A DNA stretch of 43,136 nucleotides from Hallerella sp964397425 (lineage in GTDB: Bacteria; Fibrobacterota; Fibrobacteria; Fibrobacterales; Fibrobacteraceae): positions 1 to 43,136 of the forward strand of contig CAYNID010000011.1 of NCBI GenBank assembly GCA_964397425.1, written 5' to 3'. Made by a program: the position numbers and the translations under genes. Positions 7,862 to 16,786 of this stretch are shown in pieces (position 1 is the first letter of the stretch; each line of letters begins with the position of its first letter). The notes under the pieces were generated by a model. The model was not told where the DNA came from. It saw nothing but the letters and a program-made list of their open reading frames with translations, and made no database searches.

Positions 7862-8985
7862 AACATCTCCTTGTATTGTTCGTAAGTAAAGCGGCGCACG
7901 CTTTGGAACTGGCCGTCTGGAGTCCAAATGCCAATATCCGGATGTTTGACTCCGTTGAAAAAAGTCGTTTTGACCATTGTGTAATGAATCATGTCGAAAA
8001 AGACGACTTTGTCGCCGATCTGGAGTGGTTTGTCGAACGAATAATCCCCGACGACGTCGCCGGCGAGGCACGTGTCGCCGCCTAAGCGGTATTCGAACGG
8101 TTTTTCGCCGGGCATTCCGGCACCAAGAACCACGGGGCGGTAAGGCATTTCCAGACAATCCGGCATGTGCGCGCTGACGGAAACATTCAAAATGGCGATG
8201 TCTTTTTCATTGTGCACGATGTCTTCGACGGTGGAAACCAATTCGCCGGTTTGCCAGCCCACCGCTTCTCCCGGTTCCAAGATGATTTCCAGGCCTGGGT
8301 AGCGTTTGTGGAAATCCTTCAAGATCCGAATCAGGCGTTCCACGTCGTAATCTTCCCGGGTGATGTGATGCCCGCCGCCGAAGTTCACCCATTTCATCTG
8401 GGGAATCCACTTGCCAAAGCGCTCCTCGAAGTTGACGAGAACCGCTTCGAGCGCGTCGGCGTTTTGTTCGCATAACGCGTGGAAATGGAGGCCTTCAATC
8501 CCGTTCAAAAGGTCTTCGCGGAATTCTCGCTTGGTGACTCCCAATCGGGAATATTTGCCGCAGGGATTGTAAAGATCCGTTTCGACGGAGGAAAACTCCG
8601 GGTTGACGCGGATGCCCGCGCTTTTTCCCATTGAAAGAGTTTTTTCCCGGAAACGCATCCATTGGCCGAAGCTGTTGAACGTGATGTGGTCGGCAAGGGA
8701 AAGAATCTCGTCGATTTCCGCGTCGCTGTAAACGGGAGCGAAAACGTGGACTTCTCTGTTCATTTCTTCGCGGGCGAGCTTCGCTTCGTTCAGGCTGGAT
8801 GCCGTCGCGCCCGCCAGGTATTTGCCAAGCAGGGGGAACGTGCTCCAAAAGCTGTAGCCTTTCAACGCGCAAATGATTTTCACGTCGGCACTCTCTTCAA
8901 CGTGTTTCAAAATTTCCAAATTTCGGATAAGCCGGCTTTCTTCGAGCACGTAACATGGACTTGGCACTTGGGAATAATCAATCAT
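7858..8985 (-). CDS. nspC: Carboxynorspermidine decarboxylase
   Basis: The protein has 375 residues. It is an alanine-racemase-fold (group IV) PLP decarboxylase: the PLP lysine lies in ICALKGYSFW. The motifs FHALCEQN, WVNFGGGHHITREDYD (phosphate-binding glycines) and LEPGEAVGW follow, and the substrate-binding GDTCLAGDVVGDY is the C-terminal decarboxylase motif. Family members decarboxylate carboxynorspermidine or carboxyspermidine in the aspartate-semialdehyde-dependent polyamine route. The usual partner, carboxynorspermidine dehydrogenase, is not in the window. It is first gene of the nspC-tsaE pair. The 205 bp upstream of it (8986-9190) hold no gene that I can support. Confidence 0.93.
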   Translation of the reverse strand: MIDYSQVPSPCYVLEESRLIRNLEILKHVEESADVKIICALKGYSFWSTFPLLGKYLAGATASSLNEAKLAREEMNREVHVFAPVYSDAEIDEILSLADHITFNSFGQWMRFREKTLSMGKSAGIRVNPEFSSVETDLYNPCGKYSRLGVTKREFREDLLNGIEGLHFHALCEQNADALEAVLVNFEERFGKWIPQMKWVNFGGGHHITREDYDVERLIRILKDFHKRYPGLEIILEPGEAVGWQTGELVSTVEDIVHNEKDIAILNVSVSAHMPDCLEMPYRPVVLGAGMPGEKPFEYRLGGDTCLAGDVVGDYSFDKPLQIGDKVVFFDMIHYTMVKTTFFNGVKHPDIGIWTPDGQFQSVRRFTYEQYKEML

Positions 8986-9190
8986 GCCGCAAATTTACCT
9001 TTTATCCGGGAGACTTTTGGAACATTTTTCCTGAAGAGCCCGCGGGAAGCGGACGGGTTGAATTCGAACAAACGCCGTTTGCGCGCGAAAAAACGGCGGC
9101 TTTTCGGAGGATTTGCTTAAAATGGGCAAATTTGAAATGTCCGTGAGATATTGAGCCAACTTTTTATTAGATTTTTAAGGAGGTTTTCTT

Positions 9191-9976
9191 TTGAAGCAAA
9201 TGCATCGCAGTCTTTTCGCCGTATCCCTCTTTCTGTGTTCCAGTCTGGCTTTTGCCCAGGCGCCTGTTCCGGTGGCTTCTACGCCTGTAATTTCGGAACC
9301 TCAGGCCTCTTCTCCGATATCGACTCGGGGACCCGGAGATTTTGGCAAATTGATCCAGGCGAAAATGGATTCCATTTCGGCGGCCCTTGAAGCGGGTGCG
9401 CAGAAAGCCAACTCCGACAGCGTCGCCAAAGTGAAGGCGGACAGCGTCCGGGCGGCATTGCAATCGGGAAGTTACGTTCCCCGTGCCAAATACGACAAGA
9501 GCAATTTTGATTCGTGGAAAGTCGATACCGTTTATCAGAAATCCAAAAAAGAAATGGTTGTCGGCAACTGGAGGACTCCCATCCTTTCGCACGGCCATGC
9601 GTTTCGCGATGCGGAATTGAAATTTTTGATGAATGATACGCTGATGGGGACTACGCGGACTTATTCGGATTCGGGCCGTTATCAGATGACGGGCGAATAT
9701 ACTTACAGCGCCCGTTACCGTTTTGAAAACGACTCGACGATAGTCACCCGCGAAGTGTTCAAGGACCGCGGCGTTGTCCGTTGGGACTTTATCCAGTTCA
9801 AAATTGACGGGGACAAATTCAATTACCACCTGATGAAAATTGAATTCCGCGATTTGAACGACAACTGGCTGAACGCGTTGCAAGGATTCGATCAAGTCGC
9901 TCCCGAAGTGTATTTGCGCGAAACCGACAAGAACGCGCCCAAGTCGAAGTCCGTGTTGAACGTCAACGACAAGTAG
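9191..9976 (+). CDS. Secreted protein of unknown function
   Basis: The protein has 261 residues. TTG at 9191 is chosen because a strong AAGGAGG ends 6 bases before it; the in-frame ATG at 9200 would be 15 bases away. The signal peptide is clear (MHRSLFAVSLFLCSSLAFAQ, cleavage after AFA). A Pro/Ser-rich stretch and a Ser/Ala/Lys helical stretch follow. The C-terminal half (about residues 95-240) is rich in beta-type alternation (TYSDSGRYQMTGEYTYSARY), suggesting a lipocalin-like or beta-sandwich domain. I do not recognise the family. It sits 6 bp upstream of the FecCD permease gene and may be a periplasmic partner, but it does not look like a standard binding protein. Confidence 0.75.
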   Translation: MKQMHRSLFAVSLFLCSSLAFAQAPVPVASTPVISEPQASSPISTRGPGDFGKLIQAKMDSISAALEAGAQKANSDSVAKVKADSVRAALQSGSYVPRAKYDKSNFDSWKVDTVYQKSKKEMVVGNWRTPILSHGHAFRDAELKFLMNDTLMGTTRTYSDSGRYQMTGEYTYSARYRFENDSTIVTREVFKDRGVVRWDFIQFKIDGDKFNYHLMKIEFRDLNDNWLNALQGFDQVAPEVYLRETDKNAPKSKSVLNVNDK

Positions 9977-9982
9977 GGCTTT

Positions 9983-10954
9983 GTGCGGCGGACCTTTGCC
10001 GGATTTTGCATTCTGGCGGTGGCTGTCGCCTTTTTTGCAGGCGTGACTCTTTTTTCCGGGCCTGCGGATTTGAATTTTTCAAAAATCGTGGCGGCATTAG
10101 GGGGAACGGGGAGTTCGTATGCGGCAGACGTTGTCTGGCAAATCCGGATTCCCAAAGTCTTGGCTGCCGTCTTTTCCGGTTTTTCCTTGGCTGTCGCCGG
10201 GCTTGTTTTGCAAAGTGTTTTCCGGAATCCGTTGGCGGGACCGTTTGTGCTGGGAGTCAGTTCGGGGGCGAACCTGGGCGTTGCGCTGGTGCTTTTGGCG
10301 GGTTTGGGCGGAACATTCGGCGTTGTTCCATGCGCCGCGATGGGGGCGTTCGGCGTAGTCCTGCTGGTGCTGTTCGCTTCGAAATTTGTCGCAAGGTCCG
10401 TTTCGCTGTTGATTGTCGGGTTGATGCTCGGCTATTTTGTCGACGCCATTGTCTCCTTTTTGATGGCGACGAGTTCTTCGGAAGCGCTCCGTGGGTTTGT
10501 CTCGTGGGGGCTCGGTTCTTTTTCGCGTCTTTCTCTCGATGATTTGCCCGCATTCGCCATCGCGACGTTCATTGGACTTTTGTTGTGTGGAGCGTCCGTG
10601 CGCTATTTGAATGCGGCTCAGGTCGGAGATGATTTCGCCAGGTCGTTGGGCGTGAACGTGCGCGCGTTTCGGATGGTTGCATTGTTCGGGGCTAGCCTTC
10701 TTTCGGCGGCGGCGACGGTCTATTGCGGTCCCATCGGTTTTTTGGGACTAGCGTCGCCCCACATCGCTTATGGGATTTTTCGCTCTTCGAACCACCGCGT
10801 TTTGATGCCCGCTTCGGCGTTGGTGGGGGCTTCTTTGGCATTGGTTTCGGGACTTGTTCCCCGGATTCCGCTTTCCAGTGTGACCAGTCTTTTTGGTGCG
10901 CCAATCGTACTTTGGATTTTTCTCCGCACACGACGGGGGAGTGATGACTGCTGA
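9983..10954 (+). CDS. FecCD/BtuC-type iron-siderophore or cobalamin ABC transporter permease
   Basis: The protein has 323 residues, the normal size. The GTG at 9983 has a TAGGG upstream. Many transmembrane segments are visible. The FecCD signatures are present: RIPKVLAAVFSGFSLAVAGL (the usual RLPR variant), the QSVFRNPLAGPFVLGVSSGA loop, and FCGPIGFLGL-like YCGPIGFLGLASPH near the C-terminus, which contacts the ATPase. It is coupled to the ATPase gene by an overlap (stop 10952-10954, next start 10944). The transported compound (siderophore, heme or B12) cannot be told from the sequence. Confidence 0.9.
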   Translation: MRRTFAGFCILAVAVAFFAGVTLFSGPADLNFSKIVAALGGTGSSYAADVVWQIRIPKVLAAVFSGFSLAVAGLVLQSVFRNPLAGPFVLGVSSGANLGVALVLLAGLGGTFGVVPCAAMGAFGVVLLVLFASKFVARSVSLLIVGLMLGYFVDAIVSFLMATSSSEALRGFVSWGLGSFSRLSLDDLPAFAIATFIGLLLCGASVRYLNAAQVGDDFARSLGVNVRAFRMVALFGASLLSAAATVYCGPIGFLGLASPHIAYGIFRSSNHRVLMPASALVGASLALVSGLVPRIPLSSVTSLFGAPIVLWIFLRTRRGSDDC

Positions 10955-11666
10955 CGTGATTCTTGATGCGCGGAAATTTTCGGTGGGTTATTCTCGGCCA
11001 CTGTTTTCGGCTGCGGATTTGACGTTGAACGCCGGAGAGCTGGTCTCGTTAATCGGTCCGAATGGAACGGGGAAGAGCTCTCTGCTGAAATGCTTCGCCG
11101 GACTCCTTCCGCCGTTGACGGGAACGCTTCGTTTATGCGGAATCCCTTTTGAAAATTGGAGCGTGCGCCAGAGGGCCGCTCAAGTGGCTTCCGTCTTTAC
11201 GCATCTCAATTTGCCATACGGAATGACTGTCCGGGAATTTGTTTCTTTGGGGAGAATCCCCTTTTCGGGATTTCTCGACAAGCGGAGCGCGGCGGATGAA
11301 AGGGCTGTCGACATGGCGCTCGAAGAAGTCGGCATGGCGAATTTTGCGCATCGGATGTTGCAGACGCTCTCGGACGGGGAACGTTCACGCGTCTTTGTGG
11401 CGCGGGCGGTCGCGTCGGAACCGAAACTGTTGCTGTTGGACGAACCGACCGCTTTTTTGGATGTCCCCAACATACTTCAGCTATTTCGTTTTCTGAAAAA
11501 ACTCGCCGGCGAAAAAGGCGTTGCCGTGCTGCTTTCGACTCACCATGTCGAAAAGGCGATGCAATTCTCGGACAGGATTATCGCGTTGAACGGCAAAGGA
11601 TTTGTGTCGGAAGATTCTCCGGCGGCTTTGAAGGATTCTTTTTTGAACTGGGCTTACGAAGGATAA
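10944..11666 (+). CDS. ATP-binding subunit of the FecCD-type ABC transporter
   Basis: The protein has 240 residues from the ATG at 10944; a GTG directly before it is also possible. The short gap to GGGGGAG leaves the exact start unsure. Walker A is GPNGTGKSS. The Q-loop lies in VASVFTHL, an H instead of Q or nearby. The signature motif is LSDGERSR, a variant of LSGGQ, and Walker B plus D-loop is LLLLDEPTAFLD. The switch His is in STHH. It fits the FepC/BtuD group. Together with the permease it makes the core importer; no classical substrate-binding protein gene is nearby. Confidence 0.9.
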   Translation: MTADVILDARKFSVGYSRPLFSAADLTLNAGELVSLIGPNGTGKSSLLKCFAGLLPPLTGTLRLCGIPFENWSVRQRAAQVASVFTHLNLPYGMTVREFVSLGRIPFSGFLDKRSAADERAVDMALEEVGMANFAHRMLQTLSDGERSRVFVARAVASEPKLLLLDEPTAFLDVPNILQLFRFLKKLAGEKGVAVLLSTHHVEKAMQFSDRIIALNGKGFVSEDSPAALKDSFLNWAYEG

Positions 11667-11669
11667 AGG

Positions 11670-12584
11670 ATGATGTGGAAACGGCTTGTGAACTTATGCT
11701 TTGCCATTCTCCTTGTGGCGTGTGCGGGAACGCATATTGAAAGGGAAGAGGCGTATTTCAAGGATTCCGCCTGCGGCGAAAAGCATTTTCTTTGGAAAGC
11801 GGAGAAAGATGGCAGAATAATTTGGCTTTTGGGCAGCATCCATTTGGCGGATTCCTCCTTTTACCCGTTGCCGTCGATTATCGATTCTGCGTTTGAAGCG
11901 TCGACCGTTTTGGCGGCGGAGCTCGACATGAATAAAGAAGAAACGAAAGAGGATGCCCAAACCCTTTTTGTAAAAAAGGGAATGTTGCCCACGGGAACGC
12001 GTTTGGATTCCGTATTGCCTCAAGGACTCTTTTCCGCGGTGGATTCTGTTGCCCGAACATTTGGAATCCCCATGCAGGCGCTTGAACGTTTCCGGCCTTG
12101 GATGGTGGCGTTGTCGCTTTCTGCCGCAGCGATGGAACGCGCCGGGCTTTCTGGAAATTTCGGCATTGACCTTGAAATGCTAGCCTGGGCTGAAGACCGC
12201 CAAAAAAAGATTTATCCCATCGAAACGCCCCAGGAGCAAGTTGACGTTTTCGCTGGCGACGGGGATTCTTTGGGTGTTGAATATTTAAAAAGGACTCTTG
12301 ACGAAATCGCCGTCGTCGATACGTTGATTCCGGCTATCGCGAACGCCTGGAAATGCGGCGAAGTCCTCAAATTGAGGGACCTCTTGGGTGAGGGAAGTTC
12401 AGAAGATATTTACGAGCAAAAAATTTACACGGACCGCAATGAAAAGATGGCGCGCAGCGTGGATTCGCTTTCGGTCGCGGGAGAGACTGTTTTTGCCGTT
12501 GTCGGGGCCGCCCATCTTGTCAAAAGGAACGACAACGTGTTGCGGCGGCTGGAAAATTTGGGATATCGCATTTCCCGAGAATGA
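11670..12584 (+). CDS. TraB/GumN-family lipoprotein
   Basis: The protein has 304 residues. It starts 3 bp after the ABC ATPase stop, with AAAGG before ATG. The signal sequence ends in the lipobox LLVACAG, so an acylated Cys at about residue 18 is likely. The body has the TraB/GumN (Tiki-like) motifs: an N-terminal IIWLLGSIHLADSSFYPLP (the GS-x-H motif), a central ERFRPWMVALSLSA, and a C-terminal FAVVGAAHLVKRNDN (GxxH). Tiki-type members are metal-dependent proteases with the two GxxH motifs; bacterial members have no firm function. Linkage to an iron-type ABC importer suggests a metal or heme role, which is inference. Confidence 0.85.
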   Translation: MMWKRLVNLCFAILLVACAGTHIEREEAYFKDSACGEKHFLWKAEKDGRIIWLLGSIHLADSSFYPLPSIIDSAFEASTVLAAELDMNKEETKEDAQTLFVKKGMLPTGTRLDSVLPQGLFSAVDSVARTFGIPMQALERFRPWMVALSLSAAAMERAGLSGNFGIDLEMLAWAEDRQKKIYPIETPQEQVDVFAGDGDSLGVEYLKRTLDEIAVVDTLIPAIANAWKCGEVLKLRDLLGEGSSEDIYEQKIYTDRNEKMARSVDSLSVAGETVFAVVGAAHLVKRNDNVLRRLENLGYRISRE

Positions 12585-13928
12585 TCATTTTTCACGGATG
12601 GACTTGAGATCGAGACCGATGCGGGCGGCGTGGGCGTAAAGCGCCGGGCGTTGCATACCCAATAATTTCGCCGTCTTTGTCACGGAGCCGTCATTTTCTT
12701 TGATCTTGGCGATGATGAAATCGCGTTCCACGCTTTTTTGCAAAGTTTGAAATTCTTTGTAACCGACAGAAGACCAATTGTGGAGGGGAAGGTCTGGAAG
12801 GGGGCGGATTTGCGGCGGGAAAAGGTGTTCTGGCGAGATTTCGTCCCCGTCCATGAGGACCAGAGCGCGGTGGATGGCGTTTTCCAATTCGCGGATGTTG
12901 CCGGGCCAATCATAAAGGCAGAGCTTTTGCAACGTGGATTCAGAAAGGCGGGGCTTGGGATGGTTGGGCAGGGCGTATTCCCGGATAAAATGCTGGGCTA
13001 GTTCCGGAATGTCTTCTTTGCGTTCGCGGAGCGGGGGCACGTAGATGGGAATCACGTTGAGGCGGTAATACAAATCTTTGCGGAAAAGCCCTTTTTCGGA
13101 ATCAGTTTGCAAATCGTGATTTGTCGCGGCGATGATTTGTACTTTGACTTTTTTGGTCTCGTTGGAACCGACGGGGCGAATTTCACCCTCCTGAAGTGTC
13201 CGCAGCAATTTGGCCTGCATGGAAAGCGGAATGTCTCCGACTTCGTCTAAAAAGAGGACGCCGCCGTTCGCCGCCTCGAAAAGGCCCTTTCTGTCGCCCA
13301 AGGCTCCGGTGAACGCGCCGCGGGCATGGCCGAACAGCTCGCTTTCGAACAGGTTCTCGCTGATGGCGCTGCAGTTGACGGAGACCAAATTGCCCGAAGC
13401 GGAGGCAATCGCTTTTGCCACCAGCTCCTTTCCCGTCCCGGATTCCCCTTGAATGAGGACTGTCGCCCCTTTGCTGCGGATTGCCTTGAAGATGGTTTCG
13501 ACCATTTTTTCTACGGGGCGGCTGTGTCCGACAATTTTCCGAATGGCGCCGCTTATCGAGGAGAGGAGCGCCGATTGTTTTTGAAAATCGAGGATTTCCG
13601 TCATGAAACGGACCCGCAATTCTTCGTGGCTGAGAATTTTGCCAAAACAATTCCGGATGGGGGATTCAACGCATTCCGTTTTTTGGGCAAAGCCCAACAG
13701 GCACGTGTCGGGGAAGTTCTTTTTCAAAGATTTGAAAAAGTCGACGGAATAAGGGCGGTCTAGATTGACGACGGCGATTAGCGGCGAAAAATCCCCGAAC
13801 AGTTCAAGGGCTTTGGAATTATCGGAAGTTTCGCGCACTTCGTAACCGTTCACGTTTTGCAAAACGTCTTCTAAAAAGGAAACGATTTCGTTTTCTTCGG
13901 AAAGGAATAAAATGCGCGTTTTCGCCAT
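12585..13928 (-). CDS. NtrC-type sigma-54-dependent activator with a degenerate receiver domain
   Basis: The protein has 447 residues. The N-terminal 120 residues have a CheY-like pattern, but the acidic pocket reads SEE (residues 10-12). The residue aligning with the phospho-acceptor Asp, four before the conserved Pro, is Asn55 in VVNLDRP, and the conserved Lys is missing. The AAA+ domain is intact: Walker A GESGTGKE (161-168), the sigma-54-contacting GAFTGA (204-209), Walker B VLFLDEVGD (about 224-232), and an arginine-finger region (LYYRLNVIPI). The C-terminus is a Fis-type helix-turn-helix (SVTKTAKLLGMQRPALYAHA). It should remodel RNA polymerase-sigma54 at -24/-12 promoters, probably without classical phosphorylation control. 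No sensor kinase is adjacent; it follows proC by 18 bp. Confidence 0.9.
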   Translation of the reverse strand: MAKTRILFLSEENEIVSFLEDVLQNVNGYEVRETSDNSKALELFGDFSPLIAVVNLDRPYSVDFFKSLKKNFPDTCLLGFAQKTECVESPIRNCFGKILSHEELRVRFMTEILDFQKQSALLSSISGAIRKIVGHSRPVEKMVETIFKAIRSKGATVLIQGESGTGKELVAKAIASASGNLVSVNCSAISENLFESELFGHARGAFTGALGDRKGLFEAANGGVLFLDEVGDIPLSMQAKLLRTLQEGEIRPVGSNETKKVKVQIIAATNHDLQTDSEKGLFRKDLYYRLNVIPIYVPPLRERKEDIPELAQHFIREYALPNHPKPRLSESTLQKLCLYDWPGNIRELENAIHRALVLMDGDEISPEHLFPPQIRPLPDLPLHNWSSVGYKEFQTLQKSVERDFIIAKIKENDGSVTKTAKLLGMQRPALYAHAARIGLDLKSIREK

Positions 13929-13946
13929 CGGGTTGGGCGACCGGAT

Positions 13947-14759
13947 TTACTTTCCCAACGCCTGGGAGCGGAGCGTGGCGGCTTCCACTGTGTGCATCAG
14001 GGTTCCGCGGAATCCTGAGTCTTCCAAGACTTGCACGCCGGCGATGGTCGTTCCCGCCGGAGACGAGACCATGGCGGAAAGTTCTCCGGTGTCCTTGCCG
14101 GATTTCTTGACCAGTTCCACGCTGCCCTCGATTGTCGCCAAGGTCAGCTGCAGGGCTGTCGCGCGGGAAAGTCCCATTTTGACCCCTCCGCGGACAAGGC
14201 CTTCGATAAATTCAAAGACGTAAGCGGGAGCGCTGCCCGAAAGCCCGGTGACGGCGTCAAGAAGATTTTCCGCCACAAGGACGGTTGTGCCGACAGTCGA
14301 AAGCAACGCTTCGGCGGTTTTGACGGAACTGTCGGAAACGCCGTCTGTCGCAATGGCGATTGCGCCCTTGCCAACGGTCAGGGGAAGGTTCGGCATCACG
14401 CGGATGACATCGCCATGGGGAAAATTCAGGGCTTCCAGAATGGCTTTGCGGGGGACTCCCGCCATGATGGAGATGATTTCCGGCGAAGACTTCACACTGC
14501 CTTTGGCGCTTTCATTCCATTCACCGGCGACGGCTTTGAAAATTTGCGGCTTGACGCAAAGGAACAAAACGTCCGCATCGTTTGCCATCTTGCCGAAATC
14601 GTCGTATCGGCTTGCGCCGAGCGCTTCGGTGGCTTTCGCCGTTTTTTCGAAAGGTTCGTAAAAAAGAATATCCTTGGAATTGAAGCCGGACGCGAGAAGG
14701 CCGCGGAGAATGGCGCCGCCCATGTTTCCTGCCCCGGCAAATGCGATTTTTTTCGACAT
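13947..14759 (-). CDS. proC: Pyrroline-5-carboxylate reductase
   Basis: The protein has 270 residues, the usual length. The ATG at 14759 is set by AGGAG with a 5-base gap; the GTG two codons earlier overlaps that site and is rejected. The N-terminal Rossmann motif is AFAGAGNMGGAIL. The KPQ motif (LCVKPQIF), the RVMPNLPLTVGKG segment and the C-terminal signature LSGSAPAYVFEFIEGL with the SPAGTT loop are all present. It catalyses the NAD(P)H-dependent last step of proline synthesis. It lies 8 bp after rho and is probably co-transcribed with it. No proA or proB is nearby. Confidence 0.95.
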   Translation of the reverse strand: MSKKIAFAGAGNMGGAILRGLLASGFNSKDILFYEPFEKTAKATEALGASRYDDFGKMANDADVLFLCVKPQIFKAVAGEWNESAKGSVKSSPEIISIMAGVPRKAILEALNFPHGDVIRVMPNLPLTVGKGAIAIATDGVSDSSVKTAEALLSTVGTTVLVAENLLDAVTGLSGSAPAYVFEFIEGLVRGGVKMGLSRATALQLTLATIEGSVELVKKSGKDTGELSAMVSSPAGTTIAGVQVLEDSGFRGTLMHTVEAATLRSQALGK

Positions 14760-14767
14760 GACCACTC

Positions 14768-16681
14768 CTAACTGTTCATGGATGCCAAGAAATCTTCGTT
14801 CGTTTTGGTTTTCGAAAGCTTTTCACGCATGAATTCCATGATTTCCACAGAGGTTTGTTCTTGCAGATATTTGCGGAGAATCCAAACGCGGCGGAGGGTG
14901 TCTTCGGATAGGAGAAGTTCCTCTCTGCGGGTTCCCGATTTGAAAATGTCGAGAGCCGGCCAAATGCGTTTTTCGGCGATGCGGCGGTCAAGGACAAGTT
15001 CCATGTTGCCCGTCCCCTTGAATTCTTCGAAAATGACTTCGTCCATACGGCTGCCCGTATCGATGAGGGCCGTTCCGATGATGGTCAAAGAACCGCCATT
15101 TTCAATTTTCCGCGCCGCGCCAAAGAAGCGTTTGGGACGTTGCATGGCAAGCGCGTCGACACCGCCGGAAAGGATTTTCCCGGAATGCGGAATGACGACG
15201 TTGTTCGCCCGCGCAAAGCGCGTAATGGAATCGAGGAGGATGACGACATCGTTGCCGTATTCGACAAGGCGTTTCGCCTTTTCCAACAAAATGTCCGCCA
15301 CTTGCGTGTGGTGTTCGGGCGGTTCATCGAAAGTCGACGCAATGACTTCGCCCTTGACATGGCGGCGCATGTCGGTCACTTCTTCCGGGCGTTCATCGAT
15401 GAGAAGGACGAACAGCTTGACTTCCGGATGGTTCTGTGCGATGGCGCCGGCGATATTTTGCAAGAGGACTGTCTTGCCGGTACGGGGAGGCGCTAGGATG
15501 ATGCTGCGCTGGCCTTTGCCGATGGGGGCGAAAAGCTCCATGAGCCGCGTCGCGTACTCGTCTTGCTTCCACTCCAGGTTCAATTTCTGGTAAGGATGGA
15601 TGGGAGTCAAATATTCGAAAGGAACGCGGTGTTTCGCTTTGGAAGGATCTTCGCCGTTGATGGTGTCGATGCGCGCCAGTCCAAAATAACGTTCGTTGTC
15701 ACGCGGCTGGCGTACGAGTCCCGTGATGGAATCTCCGGACTTGAGCTCGAATCGGCGAATCTGGTTCGGGCTGATGTAAATGTCGTCTTGCCCGGCTAAA
15801 TAGTTCAAGTCGGCGTTCCGCAAGAACCCGTAGCCTTCTTTCATGATTTCCAGCGTACCTTCTGTATAAATCGGAGCGCCTTCACCCGAAATGGCGGCCA
15901 AAAGTCTGTAAATCAGCGCCTGCTTCCGCAGATGTTTGACATCGGGAATGTTGAGCGAGTTCGCCTTTTCGATGAGGTCGAACATCGGCGTGTTCCGCAA
16001 TTCCCGCCAGCGTTGCATGGCGATGGCGACTTTTTCCGGATCGGCCGGCGGAGCTTGGAGTTGGTCATCGGGAATGTCGTCTTGAGGCAAAAAGCGGTTG
16101 TTCCGCCCATACTTGCCGCGTCCGAATTTGTTGTATTTGCCGTGGCGGGCGTTGTTGTAATCGAAATTCCGGTTGCCGCCATTGTTGTAACGGCGCTGGT
16201 TTTGTCCGTTGCCGCCAAAGGGAGCGTCTGGCATGGGAGCGTTCAAAGCCGGATTGTTCATCGCGGCGTTCATGTCGACGCCTTCCGTTGCATTCGGAAG
16301 GGAACCCTGATTTTCTTCGGTGAGTTCGCTTGTCCCAGGCGTGGCGGTGACAACGGGTTCGCCGGAAAGTTCCGATGTCGGAACGGGAATTTCCGGGGCG
16401 GCTTCTTCGGAATGCAATTCGATGGAGTGCTGTTCTTGAGCCTCGGGCAAATCCGCGGGCGCGGAAACTTCGGATTCTTCGGCGCGGACCTTGCGCGGAC
16501 GTCCGCGGTGGCGTTTTTGAGCCTGGACTTCGGATGTTTGTTCAGGAGCGCGGTCTTCGGGGAACGTGATGGGAAGGGCCAAATCGCCCAAAGCGGAAAG
16601 ATCCGGAATCGGAGTATCGGGGGAAATCGTATCGGAAATCAGTTGAACGGAAGAACCGTCATTTTTCTTCAGTCTGGGCAC
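14768..16681 (-). CDS. rho: Transcription termination factor Rho with a long N-terminal extension
   Basis: The protein has 637 residues from GTG at 16681, which has AGGAGA four bases upstream; the frame opens 6 codons earlier without a site. The usual Rho is about 420 residues. The first 215 are extra: an AT-hook-like KRHRGRPRKVR (56-66), an acidic Pro/Ser/Glu stretch, and an Asn/Gly/Arg-rich segment (about 156-197). The Rho N-terminal helices and the CSD RNA-binding fold follow (EGYGFLRN). The hexameric ATPase core has Walker A APPRTGKT (397-404), Walker B VVILLDSITRFARA, and the Q/R-loop region GGVDALAMQRPKRFFGAARK. Similar basic or disordered insertions in other phyla bind RNA and can promote phase separation. 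The gene is divergent from folK over about 105 bp. Confidence 0.96.
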   Translation of the reverse strand: MPRLKKNDGSSVQLISDTISPDTPIPDLSALGDLALPITFPEDRAPEQTSEVQAQKRHRGRPRKVRAEESEVSAPADLPEAQEQHSIELHSEEAAPEIPVPTSELSGEPVVTATPGTSELTEENQGSLPNATEGVDMNAAMNNPALNAPMPDAPFGGNGQNQRRYNNGGNRNFDYNNARHGKYNKFGRGKYGRNNRFLPQDDIPDDQLQAPPADPEKVAIAMQRWRELRNTPMFDLIEKANSLNIPDVKHLRKQALIYRLLAAISGEGAPIYTEGTLEIMKEGYGFLRNADLNYLAGQDDIYISPNQIRRFELKSGDSITGLVRQPRDNERYFGLARIDTINGEDPSKAKHRVPFEYLTPIHPYQKLNLEWKQDEYATRLMELFAPIGKGQRSIILAPPRTGKTVLLQNIAGAIAQNHPEVKLFVLLIDERPEEVTDMRRHVKGEVIASTFDEPPEHHTQVADILLEKAKRLVEYGNDVVILLDSITRFARANNVVIPHSGKILSGGVDALAMQRPKRFFGAARKIENGGSLTIIGTALIDTGSRMDEVIFEEFKGTGNMELVLDRRIAEKRIWPALDIFKSGTRREELLLSEDTLRRVWILRKYLQEQTSVEIMEFMREKLSKTKTNEDFLASMNS

Positions 16682-16786
16682 AGGGTCTCCTGCGAACAAA
16701 AATAATGGGTGAAATAAAAAGAATCGGAAAAAGCCGAAATGCTTTAACCGTTCCTAATATACATAAAAAAATCTATATTGGCTGCC

